Origin: Bradyrhizobium sp. 200
GTDB lineage: Bacteria > Pseudomonadota > Alphaproteobacteria > Rhizobiales > Xanthobacteraceae
DNA: 64,000 bases
NCBI RefSeq assembly: GCF_023100945.1
Contig: NZ_CP064689.1
Coordinates: forward strand, 2,896,001-2,960,000
Direction: 5' to 3'
This document shows, piece after piece, positions 33,809 through 42,682 of this stretch; positions within the stretch are counted from its first letter, which is position 1; every line of letters starts with the position of its first letter. The notes beneath the pieces were generated by a model. It was not told where the DNA came from and ran no database searches. It was given only the letters and a program-made list of their open reading frames with translations. The translations under genes and the position numbers were made by a program.

Positions 33809-34582
33809 ATGCCGGGAGTGAAGCGGGAGCGAGACGACAATGTCAGCGTGCTGACACTGGACGAGCCTGAGACCCTGAATGCGATGACGCCCGATCTCTT
33901 GGGCGACCTCGCCATTGCCATCGGCGAGGTAAACGACAATCCGCAGGTGAGGGCGCTGGTGCTGACCGGTGCCGGGCGCGGCTTCTGCTCGGGACAAAAT
34001 CTCAAGGCCGCGAAAATCCTGGGCGACGACATCGCCACCGGCGTGATGAAATATTACTGGCCGACGTTCAAGGCGATGCGCGAGTGCCGCGTGCCGATCG
34101 TGGTCGCAGTCAACGGCGTGGCGGCGGGCGGTGGGTTCAGCCTTGCTATGGCGGGCGACATGATCGTTGCCGCGCGTTCGGCGCGCTTCATTCAGGTGTT
34201 CAGCCGCATCGCGCTGGTCCCCGATCTCGGTTCGACCTGGCTGTTGCCGCGTCTCGTCGGCCGCCAGCGCGCGCTCGAATTGATGATGACCAACGAGCCG
34301 CTCTCGGCCGATCAGGCCAGGGAGTGGGGCTTGGTGCGCGAGGTGTTCGATGATGCGGCGCTTCGTGACGGTGCGCTTTCACTGGCGCGCAAACTCGCAA
34401 GCGGGCCGACGCGGGCGCTGGTCGCGACGCGCCGTCTGATCGACGAGAGCGAACACGCAAGCTATGCCGATCAATTCCGCCGCGAGATCGAAACGCAGGC
34501 GGAAATCCGTCTCAGCGCCGACGCGGTGGAGGGACGTAACGCCTTCCTCGAAAAACGTGCGGCCGTATTCACCGGACGCTGA
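33809..34582 (+). CDS. Enoyl-CoA hydratase/isomerase family protein (PaaG-like)
   Basis: The 257-residue protein has the crotonase fold: the first oxyanion loop [14 protein letters not shown], the second [16 protein letters not shown] and the helix [20 protein letters not shown]. The Asp in LVPDLGS resembles that of PaaG-type isomerases more than the classical two-Glu hydratases. GGAGAAACGGG precedes the ATG at 33809. It is 16 nt upstream of poxB, so the two are probably co-transcribed. The acyl-CoA substrate is unknown. Confidence 0.9.
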   Translation: MPGVKRERDDNVSVLTLDEPETLNAMTPDLLGDLAIAIGEVNDNPQVRALVLTGAGRGFCSGQNLKAAKILGDDIATGVMKYYWPTFKAMRECRVPIVVAVNGVAAGGGFSLAMAGDMIVAARSARFIQVFSRIALVPDLGSTWLLPRLVGRQRALELMMTNEPLSADQAREWGLVREVFDDAALRDGALSLARKLASGPTRALVATRRLIDESEHASYADQFRREIETQAEIRLSADAVEGRNAFLEKRAAVFTGR

Positions 34583-34598
34583 GAAGGGATCATGCAAC

Positions 34599-36335
34599 AT
34601 GAAGATCGACAATGTCGCTGACCTCATCGCGGAGACGCTGGCCCAGGCCGGCGTCAAGCGCATCTTCGGCGTGGTCGGCGACAGCCTCAACGGCCTCACC
34701 GATGCGCTGCGCAAGCGAAAGGCGATCGACTGGATTCACGTCCGGCATGAGGAGGTCGCAGCCTTTGCCGCCGCGGGCGAAGCGCAGATCACCGGCGAGC
34801 TTGCGGTCTGCGCAGGCTCGTGCGGCCCCGGCAATCTGCATCTGATCAACGGCCTGTTCGATGCACATCGCAGCCGCACGGCCGTGCTTGCCATCGCCGC
34901 GCAGATTCCGTCGGCCGAAATCGGCGGCGGCTATTTTCAGGAGACGCATCCGCAGGACCTGTTCCGGGAATGCAGTCACTATTGCGAATTGGTGTCCGAT
35001 CCGGCGCAATTACCTTACGTCCTGGAAAACGCCATTCGCGCGGCGGTGGGACGGCGCGGCGTTGCCGTCATCGTCATCCCCGGCGACGTTGCGTTGCGAT
35101 CGGCGCCGAAGCGCGGCATCTCGCCGAATGCGGGGCTGCTGCCGGCTCCGCCCATCGTCCGGCCGGCCGAAGGCGAACTGGAGGCGCTGGCCAAACTCCT
35201 CAACGGCGCCAAGCGCGTCACGCTGTTCTGCGGCCGCGGCTGTGCCGGCGCTCATGACGGTCTGATGCGGCTTGCCGAGACGCTCAAGAGCCCGATCGTG
35301 CATGCGCTCGGCGGCAAGGAGCACGTCGAGTTCGACAACCCCTACGACGTCGGCATGACCGGCTTTATCGGTTTCTCGTCCGGCTATGCCGCGATGCATG
35401 CGTGCGATGTGTTGCTGATGCTCGGGACCGACTTTCCCTACAAGCAGTTCCTGCCGACGGACGCGAACATCGCGCAAGTCGACATCCGGCCGGAAAATCT
35501 CGGCCGCCGCTGCAAGCTCGACCTCGGCCTTGTCGGCGACGTCGGCGCCACGATCGGTGCGCTGTTGCCGAAACTGAAGGCCAAGACGGATCGCAAGCAT
35601 CTCGACGCCAGCCTGGCTCACTACAAGAAGGCGCGCGCCGGGCTCGACGAACTCGCGCAGGGCACACCCGGCCAGAAGCCGATCCACCCGCAATATCTGG
35701 CGCGGCTGCTGAGCGAGGCGGCGTCAGCGGACGCGGTGTTCACGGCGGATGTCGGCACGCCGACGATCTGGGCGGCGCGCTATCTCGCCATGAACGGCCG
35801 CCGGCGCCTCATCGGCTCCTTCGTTCACGGCTCGATGGCCAACGCTATGGCGCATGCGATCGGCGCGCAGGCCTCGCAGAAGGGGCGGCAGGTGATCTCG
35901 ATGTCGGGCGACGGCGGGTTTGCCATGCTGATGGGCGACCTGATCACGCTGACGCAGATGAAGCTGCCGGTGAAGGTCGTGATCTTCAACAACGGCGTGC
36001 TGGGGTTCGTCGCGATGGAGATGAAGGCCTCCGGCTTCATCGAAACCGGCGTCGATCTGCAGAACCCGGATTTCGCGGCCATGGCGCGTGCCATGGGTAT
36101 TCACGCGGTGCGGGTAGAGGATCCCGGCGAGCTCTCGAACGCGATCCGCGATGTGCTGGCCCATGACGGCCCGGCCGTCCTTGACGTCGTCACCGCGACG
36201 CAGGAATTGTCGATGCCGCCGACGATCACGGCAGAGCAGATCAAGGGCTTCAGCCTCTGGGTGCTTCGCGCTGTGATGAGCGGGCGCGGCGACGAGGTGA
36301 TCGACGTGGCCAAGACCAATTTGCTGTCGCGCTAG
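34599..36335 (+). CDS. poxB: Ubiquinone-dependent pyruvate dehydrogenase (pyruvate oxidase)
   Basis: The 578-residue protein closely follows E. coli PoxB along its length as I recall that sequence. Shared segments are [69 protein letters not shown], a FAD-binding central domain with [20 protein letters not shown], and the TPP motif [14 protein letters not shown] plus [15 protein letters not shown]. The C-terminus [17 protein letters not shown] resembles the membrane-binding peptide that lipid activates in PoxB. It oxidises pyruvate to acetate and CO2 and passes electrons to ubiquinone at the inner membrane. It follows the PaaG-like gene by 16 nt. Confidence 0.93.
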   Translation: MKIDNVADLIAETLAQAGVKRIFGVVGDSLNGLTDALRKRKAIDWIHVRHEEVAAFAAAGEAQITGELAVCAGSCGPGNLHLINGLFDAHRSRTAVLAIAAQIPSAEIGGGYFQETHPQDLFRECSHYCELVSDPAQLPYVLENAIRAAVGRRGVAVIVIPGDVALRSAPKRGISPNAGLLPAPPIVRPAEGELEALAKLLNGAKRVTLFCGRGCAGAHDGLMRLAETLKSPIVHALGGKEHVEFDNPYDVGMTGFIGFSSGYAAMHACDVLLMLGTDFPYKQFLPTDANIAQVDIRPENLGRRCKLDLGLVGDVGATIGALLPKLKAKTDRKHLDASLAHYKKARAGLDELAQGTPGQKPIHPQYLARLLSEAASADAVFTADVGTPTIWAARYLAMNGRRRLIGSFVHGSMANAMAHAIGAQASQKGRQVISMSGDGGFAMLMGDLITLTQMKLPVKVVIFNNGVLGFVAMEMKASGFIETGVDLQNPDFAAMARAMGIHAVRVEDPGELSNAIRDVLAHDGPAVLDVVTATQELSMPPTITAEQIKGFSLWVLRAVMSGRGDEVIDVAKTNLLSR

Positions 36336-36403
36336 ACCGTGTGCTCGGGTGCGACCTTTGATTCGGCTGGATGGCTGTTCAATGTGATAGACAATAAGGC
36401 CCA

Positions 36404-36991
36404 ATGTCCAAATGGCTTAAACAGTTTCTGTTTGGAGTTTGGGGTCTTCTGCTGATCCCGCTGATCACGCCTATCCTCAAAAAATGGTTGGAGGAAAACG
36501 TCTTCTCCGATCCTAACGATGTGGCTACGACGGCTTTCCGTAACGCTGTGGCCGCGCCTGTCTTTGATCACCTTGTCGCACTGGGCCAACAGCGTTGGTT
36601 TAAATTTGCGGTGGTCTTTTTGACCGGGGTCGTGCTTGGCGTCTCAATAGAATGGTTGAACCGGAAGTCGGATGAGAAGAAAGCTTCCGAGCTCCGGAGC
36701 CTCGGCTCAAAATTTCGCAGTCTTTCAGATAGCATCAAAATTCGGAGCGCGTCGTCAGGATGGCCGGACAATGTGCGCGATCTCAAACCTGCAATCATGT
36801 CTGCATTTGGCTCCGCCAGGAAATTTCATCTGTGGGTCCCGGATGAGCACGTTTACCAATTGCCGGATGCGTCATTCCTTTGTGAATATTTCAGATGTGT
36901 CGGTAAGCTTTTGGAGGATGGACAGTTTGACAAGGCCAACAGTGAGGCGCTCTCCTGGAAGCCATTCCTCGATAACGTGACGCTGGCTTGA
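36404..36991 (+). CDS. Accessory membrane protein of unknown function
   Basis: The 195-residue protein has a hydrophobic N-terminal hairpin-like segment (FGVWGLLLIPLITPILKKWL) and a second helix (WFKFAVVFLTGVVLGVSIEW). A cytoplasmic C-terminal domain follows with FRSLSDSIKIRSASSGWPDN and a Trp/Cys-containing end. Base composition is lower in GC and codon use is less biased than in its neighbours, which suggests recent acquisition. The topology, two helices plus a C-terminal domain, is similar to short accessory proteins of unknown role. It is a single gene between poxB and an unrelated transporter. Confidence 0.75.
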   Translation: MSKWLKQFLFGVWGLLLIPLITPILKKWLEENVFSDPNDVATTAFRNAVAAPVFDHLVALGQQRWFKFAVVFLTGVVLGVSIEWLNRKSDEKKASELRSLGSKFRSLSDSIKIRSASSGWPDNVRDLKPAIMSAFGSARKFHLWVPDEHVYQLPDASFLCEYFRCVGKLLEDGQFDKANSEALSWKPFLDNVTLA

Positions 36992-37056
36992 GTTTCCGCG
37001 CTGGTCCAACCAACCAAGGCTGCCGTGCGGCGTGCTTAGTGAGTCCACGCGCCGGT

Positions 37057-37785
37057 TCAGCCGACCTGGCCGACGAACTGCTGCAGTTCCGGCGTTCGCG
37101 GCGCGGCAAACACCTCCTTCGGAACGCCTTCCTCATGCACCTTGCCGTGGTGCATGAAGACGAGCTTGGTGCCGACGTCGCGCGCGAAGCGCATTTCGTG
37201 CGTGACCAGAATGAGCGTCATGCCTTCGCGCGCCAACTGCTCGACCACGCGCAGCACCTCGTTCACCAGCTCGGGATCGAGCGCCGAGGTGATCTCGTCG
37301 CACAGCAAGACCTTCGGCCGCATCGCCAGCGAACGCGCAATGGCGACGCGCTGCTGCTGGCCGCCGGAGAGCTCGCTCGGATAGGCGTCCACCTTTTCCG
37401 ACAATCCCACCTTGGCCAGCACCTCGGCGGCGGTGGCGCGGGCTTCCGCCTTCGACACCTTGTTGACGACGGTCGGCGCCAGCATGACGTTCTCGGCTGC
37501 CGTCAGATGCGGAAACAGGTTGAACTGCTGAAACACCATGCCGACATGGCGGCGCAGTTCGCGCAGATTGGTGCTCGCGCCGCCGACCTCGATCCCGTCG
37601 GCGACGATGGCGCCGGACTGATACGTCTCCAGCCCGTTGATACAGCGGAGCAGGGTGCTCTTGCCGGAGCCGGAGCGGCCGATGATGGCGACCACGTCGC
37701 CCTTGGCGATGTCGAGCGAAACGCCTTTCAGCACCTCGTTCGGGCCAAAACTCTTCCTGACGTCACGAATGCTAACGAGCGACAT
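37057..37785 (-). CDS. Polar amino acid ABC transporter ATP-binding protein (GlnQ/HisP type)
   Basis: The 242-residue ATPase has Walker A GRSGSGKST (residues ~36-44), the Q-loop GMVFQQFNLFPHLTAAENV, signature LSGGQQQR, Walker B VLLCDEITSALDPE and the switch His in LVTHEMRFARD. These match the amino-acid-importer subgroup. Its start overlaps the end of the upstream permease gene by 14 nt. It completes a four-gene importer whose subunits are all encoded on this strand. Confidence 0.94.
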   Translation of the reverse strand: MSLVSIRDVRKSFGPNEVLKGVSLDIAKGDVVAIIGRSGSGKSTLLRCINGLETYQSGAIVADGIEVGGASTNLRELRRHVGMVFQQFNLFPHLTAAENVMLAPTVVNKVSKAEARATAAEVLAKVGLSEKVDAYPSELSGGQQQRVAIARSLAMRPKVLLCDEITSALDPELVNEVLRVVEQLAREGMTLILVTHEMRFARDVGTKLVFMHHGKVHEEGVPKEVFAAPRTPELQQFVGQVG

Positions 37786-38422
37786 TGAGGCGTCCTTCGA
37801 TCTTCTTCGCCCACCAGGACAGCGGGAAACACAGGCAGAAATAGATCAGCGCGACCAGCGAGTAGACCAGGAACGGGCGGAAGGTCGCGTTGTTGAGCAT
37901 GGTGCCGGCCTTGGTCAGCTCGACGAAGCCGATGATCGAGGCCAGCGCGGTGCCCTTGATCACCTGCACGGAGAAGCCCACGGTCGGTGCGACCGCGATG
38001 CGCGAGGCCTGCGGCAGGATGACGTAGCGCATCTGCTCGATGTAGCTGAGGGCAAGGCTGGAAGAGGCCTCCCACTGGCCCTTCGGGATCGACTCAACGC
38101 AGCCGCGCCAGATCTCGGTCAGGAACGCGCTGGTCCAGAACGTCAGCGCCAGCGTCGCGGCCGTCCATGGCGAGACCTCGACGCCGAACAGCGCGATGCC
38201 GAAGAAGAACAGGAACAGTTGCATCAGCAGCGGCGTACCCTGGAAGAACTCGATATAGATCTTGGTGAACCATTCCAGCGGCGCGATCCGCGAGGTGCGC
38301 ATGAACAACAGGACCAGCCCGACGATGCCGCCGCAGAAGAACGCGATCAGCGACAGCACGATCGTCCACTGCGTGGCGACAAGGAGGTTCGAGAGGATGT
38401 CCCAGAAGCTGAACTGCAGCAT
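37772..38422 (-). CDS. Polar amino acid ABC transporter permease
   Basis: The 216-residue inner-membrane permease of the HisM/GlnP group has about five helices. The family segments are WFTKIYIEFFQGTPLLMQLF and LTEIWRGCVESIPKGQWEAS (the EAA-like loop that docks the ATPase). It starts 3 nt after the stop of the other permease and overlaps the ATPase start, so it is translationally coupled. Confidence 0.93.
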   Translation of the reverse strand: MLQFSFWDILSNLLVATQWTIVLSLIAFFCGGIVGLVLLFMRTSRIAPLEWFTKIYIEFFQGTPLLMQLFLFFFGIALFGVEVSPWTAATLALTFWTSAFLTEIWRGCVESIPKGQWEASSSLALSYIEQMRYVILPQASRIAVAPTVGFSVQVIKGTALASIIGFVELTKAGTMLNNATFRPFLVYSLVALIYFCLCFPLSWWAKKIEGRLNVAR

Positions 38423-38425
38423 GGC

Positions 38426-39088
38426 TCACCTCGCCTTGAAGATGACGCGGCCGAGCGCGCGCAGCGCCGCGCGCGTCAGCATCGCCAGCACGAGGTAGGC
38501 CAGCGCGACGAGCAGATAGACCTCGAAATTCCGGAAGTTCCGCGACGCAATGAAGTTTGCGGCATAGGTCAGATCTTCCGCCGAGATCTGCGACACCACG
38601 GCTGAGCCCAGCATCACGATGATGATCTGCGACGACAGCGCCGGGTAGATCTTGCGGAACGCCTGGTTGAGCACAATGCGGCGCAGCACCTCCCATTTGG
38701 TCATGGCAAGGCTGAGGCCGGCTTCGATGTGCCCTTTCGGAACCGCCTCGATGCCGGCGCGGATGATCTCGGTCGAGTAGGCGCCGAGATTGATTACCAT
38801 CGCGAGGAAGGCGGCGGTGGTTTCGCTGAGCTTCAGCCCCAGCGCCGGCAGGCCGAAGAAGATGAAGAACAACTGCACGATGAATGGCGTGTTGCGGATC
38901 AGTTCGACATAGACCGCAACGATGCGGCCGAGCCAAACAGGCCCAAAAGTGCGCGCCGAGGCGCCTGCGGTGCCGACAGCTATGCCGGTCACCGTCGACA
39001 CAACCGTCAGCACGATCGTGAAGATCAGCCCCTGCAGGAGCACGTTCCAATAGGGCAGCAGTTCGGCGAATTGCAGTTTGTAAGACAC
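38426..39088 (-). CDS. Polar amino acid ABC transporter permease
   Basis: The 220-residue permease is paralogous to the one at 37772-38422: AVYVELIRNTPFIVQLFFIF and YSTEIIRAGIEAVPKGHIEA are the matching family segments. I chose GTG at 39088 because homology begins at SYKLQFAELLPYWN; a start at 39145 would run back into the binding-protein gene. It pairs with the other permease as a heterodimer. Confidence 0.9.
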   Translation of the reverse strand: MSYKLQFAELLPYWNVLLQGLIFTIVLTVVSTVTGIAVGTAGASARTFGPVWLGRIVAVYVELIRNTPFIVQLFFIFFGLPALGLKLSETTAAFLAMVINLGAYSTEIIRAGIEAVPKGHIEAGLSLAMTKWEVLRRIVLNQAFRKIYPALSSQIIIVMLGSAVVSQISAEDLTYAANFIASRNFRNFEVYLLVALAYLVLAMLTRAALRALGRVIFKAR

Positions 39089-39111
39089 GTGGGGTGCCCC
39101 GGCGCTGGCGT

Positions 39112-39891
39112 TTAGAAGCCGGGCGGCAAGGGCGCTCTCAGCCACTTCTCCGACAGTTTCGCGATCTCACCCGACGCTTTCGCCTTGGTGATGATCTCGT
39201 TGACCTTGGCGAGCAGCGCCGGCTCGTTCTTGTTGAGCCCGACATAGCAGGGGCTGTCCTTGATCACGAACTTCAGCGTCGGCGCGCGGGCAGGGACCTT
39301 TTCGGCGATCGCGGCGGCCACCGTGTTGCCGGTGGCGATCAGATCGACCTGGCCGGACACGAAGGCGGCGATGGTGGCGTTGTTGTCCTCGAAACGCTTG
39401 ACGGTGGCGTCCGGCGCCGCGGAGGCGGTCAGCGCCTGTTCCTCGATCGCGCCGCGGGTGGCGCCGATGGTCTTGCCCTTGAGATCGGCGGTGCTGGCAA
39501 CCGCGATCGCCTTGGTGCCGAACACGCCGGAGAAGAACGGCGCATAGGCGATCGAGAAGTCGATGACCTTTTCGCGCTCCTCGTTCTTGCCGAGGCTGGA
39601 GATCACGAGGTCGGCCTTGTTGGTCTGCAGGTAGGGAATGCGGTTGGCGCTGGTCACCGGAATGATCTCGGTCTTCACCCCGAGTTCCTTGCCGATCAGA
39701 TTGGCCATGTCGATGTCGTAGCCCTGCGGCTTGAGGTCGAGGCCGGCGGAGCCGAACGGCGCAAAATCCTGCGGCACCGCGATCTTGATCACCTTCGACT
39801 TCATGATGGAGTCGAGTGCGTCGGCATGGGCCTGCGTCGCCACCGCGGCAGTGGCAAGTGCAGCGGCAAGCAACAATTTCTTGAAGGGCAT
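39112..39891 (-). CDS. Amino acid ABC transporter substrate-binding protein
   Basis: The 259-residue periplasmic protein has a signal peptide (FKKLLLAAALATAAVATQAHA) and a family 3 solute-binding fold: IKIAVPQDFAPFGSAG, YDIDMANLIGKELGVK, the Arg-containing ligand site SANRIPYLQTNKADLVIS and IGATRGAIEEQAL. The ATG at 39891 follows GGAGATGTCAGA. It heads the importer operon, binding protein first and then permease, permease and ATPase. The amino acid bound cannot be told. Confidence 0.93.
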   Translation of the reverse strand: MPFKKLLLAAALATAAVATQAHADALDSIMKSKVIKIAVPQDFAPFGSAGLDLKPQGYDIDMANLIGKELGVKTEIIPVTSANRIPYLQTNKADLVISSLGKNEEREKVIDFSIAYAPFFSGVFGTKAIAVASTADLKGKTIGATRGAIEEQALTASAAPDATVKRFEDNNATIAAFVSGQVDLIATGNTVAAAIAEKVPARAPTLKFVIKDSPCYVGLNKNEPALLAKVNEIITKAKASGEIAKLSEKWLRAPLPPGF

Positions 39892-40120
39892 TCTGACATC
39901 TCCGAGGTTACGCCAATTCACCGCTTCCGAGATTCCTCTCGGCGCGTATCATTCGGCTGATGTGGCCCGGCTCCACGTCGCGATTCGACCCTGCCTGACG
40001 CCTCGCATTTAGGCAATGCTTTGCGTTGCATTTTTTGGAGGCGTTTTGTGGGTCGTTTTCGAGCATGGTCATGCGACCATGCATTGTGCTGCGGCGTTCG
40101 TTGAACCTGTCGGTTCGTGA

Positions 40121-40675
40121 TTACCGCAGGCCCTCATACACCATGAAGCCGCGCGCGATGGCGAGCTTGCGCAAGGCGCGCGGAACGAGTTTTTGCGGCC
40201 GGTGCAAATAGCGCCACGACGTCACCTTGAAATCCCTGATCGTGCCGAGGTCGTTTTCGAACGGCGCCAGCAATCCGGTCAGGCTGATCGGCGCATGCGC
40301 GCGGTTGTTGAATGGCAGCAGCAGCAATTCCAGATGTGCCGTCGTACCGTCTTCCGACGTCGCGGTGATGCCGGCAACCGCCGCCAGCATTTCTTCGGCG
40401 ACGTAGCTGATGATGTCCTCGATCTCGCGGCGGCTGTCCGGGGCGAACAGCGCGGAGAAACTCATATCCTTCAGGTCGCGGCCGAGCAGAGCGGAGACCC
40501 GCGTGCCGGCGACGCGAAACGGGTAGCCGGCGTCGTTGTCGTAGGACAGCACGAAAATGTCGCCGAGCAGTTCGCGCACCGCGCCGGGTTCGATCTCGCT
40601 ACGGTCCGGCGCCCGCGCATCGCCGCGTTTCGCATCCCAATATGCGAAAAATTCGCGGCTCGATGGGTGTTTCAT
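40121..40675 (-). CDS. PAS_5 domain protein
   Basis: The 184-residue protein begins MKHPSSREFFAYWDAKRGDA and continues with APDRSEIEPGAVRELLGDIF and YPFRVAGTRVSALLGRDL. This is the hallmark of the PAS_5 family (SREFFAYWDxxRG, then RVAGTR), common in Rhizobiales. It ends in a basic helix region. No output domain exists, so it is probably a stand-alone sensor or adaptor, and its ligand is unknown. In some relatives such proteins influence motility or development, but that is not established here. Confidence 0.85.
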   Translation of the reverse strand: MKHPSSREFFAYWDAKRGDARAPDRSEIEPGAVRELLGDIFVLSYDNDAGYPFRVAGTRVSALLGRDLKDMSFSALFAPDSRREIEDIISYVAEEMLAAVAGITATSEDGTTAHLELLLLPFNNRAHAPISLTGLLAPFENDLGTIRDFKVTSWRYLHRPQKLVPRALRKLAIARGFMVYEGLR

Positions 40676-41250
40676 ATCTAATCCTCGCCCCCGCCTTGCC
40701 TGTGGCGAGACACTTCTGTCCCGCTTTTGCGCAACACGCCTTCCCTTAGCTGTTGTGCAGGACAGGCTTTGCAGCGTCCATGCCGCCGACGCGATTTGGC
40801 CGCGCCAGGCGCGGCTTTGCGTTGTTAACGTTAAATTAACTATGAGGTTGGCGAAGGCGGGACGGCGTGCGTAGTGTGGAACGTATTAGACAGTGCCGGC
40901 TTATCTGAAAGGTTCGCGGCGCAGTTGGTACACAGGTGGCGTCAAACAGTTTGGTCATCGCGCGGGGAAGGGTGGGGATGTGATCCCGGCTCCAGCGGCG
41001 CGAGAAGATCAGCAAGACAGGGGAGGATGTTCTCAGCATCCTCCCTTTTCCTTTTAGGGGCGACATCGTGTCCCGAACGCGGCGGGGCGGGGCTGATTCG
41101 GGACCCGCGGGTTTTGCCAGAAACAGTTCCAGCGTATCGTTTCGTGGATATTGGCGAGTTCAGAATCCCGATTGTGCACTTGCACAAGGCGGGTAAAGCC
41201 GCCTATCTGGGCCAATACGCTTCGAAGCCGCCCTGCAAGGTTCTGGCCCC
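40676..41250. other. Long intergenic region with an intrinsic terminator; possible small RNA
   Basis: These 575 bases have no coding sequence with good codon bias or ribosome site. A GTTAACGTTAAATTAAC-like AT-rich stretch at 40828-40843 could be a promoter area, and a strong terminator lies at 41021-41055. The interval between them includes GGGTGGGGATGTGATCC, which resembles GGGTGGGGATGTGACC near 31728. A plus-strand small RNA of about 100-180 nt is plausible. Confidence 0.4.
41021..41055 (+). terminator. Rho-independent terminator (plus strand)
   Basis: GGGAGGATG (41021-41029) pairs perfectly with CATCCTCCC (41037-41045) around a 7-base loop and is followed by TTTTCCTTTT. There is no plus-strand gene ending nearby, so it must terminate an unannotated transcript or act as an attenuator about 195 bases before the rhomboid gene. 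Confidence 0.85.
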
Positions 41251-42048
41251 TTGGAATCCCAGCCTTACTCAAATCTAGTCGAGCCGCCGGACACCCCGCG
41301 TGAGCCGATCCTGACGCTGCCGGGCGCGCTGACGGCCTATATCGTGCTGATCGCAGCTATACATTTGCGGGTGCTGCTGCCGGCGGAGTTGGAGAACTGG
41401 ACCATCGACGTTTTCGGTTTCATTCCGAAGCGCTACGATTCCACACTGCTCAACATCCGCTTTCCCGGCGGTGCCGGCGCCAAGGTCTGGACTTTCGTCA
41501 CCTATTCGCTGCTGCATGCCAATCTCAGCCATATCGGCTTCAACGTGCTGTGGCTCTTGCCGTTCGGCAGCGCACTGGCCCGCCGGTTTGGTCCAGTCAG
41601 GTTCTTCGTCTTCATGGCGGTGACGGCTGCGGCGGGCGCGCTGGCGCATCTCGTCACCCATGAGCATGCGATCGCGCCGATGATCGGCGCCTCGGCCTCG
41701 GTATCCGGCGCCATGGCCGCCGCCATCCGCTTCGCCTTCGTGCGGGGAAGTTTCCTTTCGTTCCACCGGGGCGATGCGGATGCCGCAGCGAAAGTTCCAG
41801 CGCTGTCGCTTGCGCGGGCGTTGCGCAACCCGCGGGTGCTCGGATTTCTGGCGGTGTGGTTCGGCGTCAACATCATCTTCGGCCTCGGGTCGATTTCGAT
41901 CGGCGCCGAAGGCGCAAGTGTTGCCTGGCAGGCGCATATCGGCGGATTTCTCGCCGGTCTGATGTTGTTTTCGCTATTCGATCCGGTGCCGCGTGCGACG
42001 CCGCATGCTGCGGATGCTTCATCGCCGGACGAAACCGGCCGCGTCTGA
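41251..42048 (+). CDS. Rhomboid family intramembrane serine protease
   Basis: The 265-residue protein has six or seven membrane helices and the rhomboid catalytic pair. GASASVSG (about residues 145-152) carries the nucleophile Ser, and AHIGGFLAGL (His near residue 228) lies in a later helix. The L1 loop region SLLHANLSHIGFNVLWLLPF has the conserved His-x4-N-like pattern. It cleaves within transmembrane helices of unknown substrates. The start is a TTG at 41251 with AAGG upstream; no other start fits the family length. Confidence 0.88.
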   Translation: MESQPYSNLVEPPDTPREPILTLPGALTAYIVLIAAIHLRVLLPAELENWTIDVFGFIPKRYDSTLLNIRFPGGAGAKVWTFVTYSLLHANLSHIGFNVLWLLPFGSALARRFGPVRFFVFMAVTAAAGALAHLVTHEHAIAPMIGASASVSGAMAAAIRFAFVRGSFLSFHRGDADAAAKVPALSLARALRNPRVLGFLAVWFGVNIIFGLGSISIGAEGASVAWQAHIGGFLAGLMLFSLFDPVPRATPHAADASSPDETGRV

Positions 42049-42250
42049 TCGTCGCTCGCCGCTTGCGGCGAGGGACGATTTCATTCATCATCCACATAAA
42101 GTTGTAACGCAAGCCAAATGCCGCTGCCGTGCACGACAGCCGCGCTTGCAGACCGCGCCCTCGAAACGAAACCGGCGCGGAACTGTTGATTGAAGACTCA
42201 CGAACAAGTCGGGCCCCCCCGGGGCGCGAAACGGATTCAGGGAGGCGACA

Positions 42251-42679
42251 ATGACGGTACGTTCAATTCTCGACACCAAGGGCCATCAGATCGAAAGCAT
42301 CGGGCCGGATGCCAAGCTTTCGGCCGCCATCAAGATCCTTGGCGAACGCAAGATCGGCGCCGTGCTGGTGATGAACCAGGGCCGTCTCGAAGGCATCCTC
42401 TCCGAGCGCGACATTGTCCGGGTGTTGGGCGAGCGCGGCGCCAGGGTGCTGGAGGAGCCGGTGACCGCCGTCATGACGCGCAAGGTCGTGAGTTGCCGGG
42501 AATCCGACACCGTCGCCGGAATCATGGAAATGATGACGCTCGGCAAGTTCCGCCATTTGCCCGTGGTCGAAGACAGCAAGGTGGTGGGCCTGATCTCGAT
42601 CGGCGACATCGTCAAACGCCGCGTCCAGGAATACGAGACCGAGCAGGAAGCACTGCGCGATTACATCAAGACGGCCTGA
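42251..42679 (+). CDS. CBS domain pair protein
   Basis: The 142-residue protein consists of two CBS motifs (KIGAVLVMNQGRLEGILSER and KFRHLPVVEDSKVVGLISIG) that form one Bateman module binding adenine nucleotides. GGGAGGCGACA precedes the ATG. It has no other domain, so it is probably an energy-sensing regulator. The 3' end almost meets the convergent patatin gene. Confidence 0.92.
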   Translation: MTVRSILDTKGHQIESIGPDAKLSAAIKILGERKIGAVLVMNQGRLEGILSERDIVRVLGERGARVLEEPVTAVMTRKVVSCRESDTVAGIMEMMTLGKFRHLPVVEDSKVVGLISIGDIVKRRVQEYETEQEALRDYIKTA

Positions 42680-42682
42680 TCG

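Noticed and set aside
33462..33821. A 119-codon plus-strand frame before the hydratase gene
   Set aside because: Codon bias is poor and it has no start signal; the region looks intergenic.
40874..41278. A 134-codon plus-strand frame before the rhomboid gene
   Set aside because: It crosses a strong intrinsic terminator and has no ribosome site or domain.
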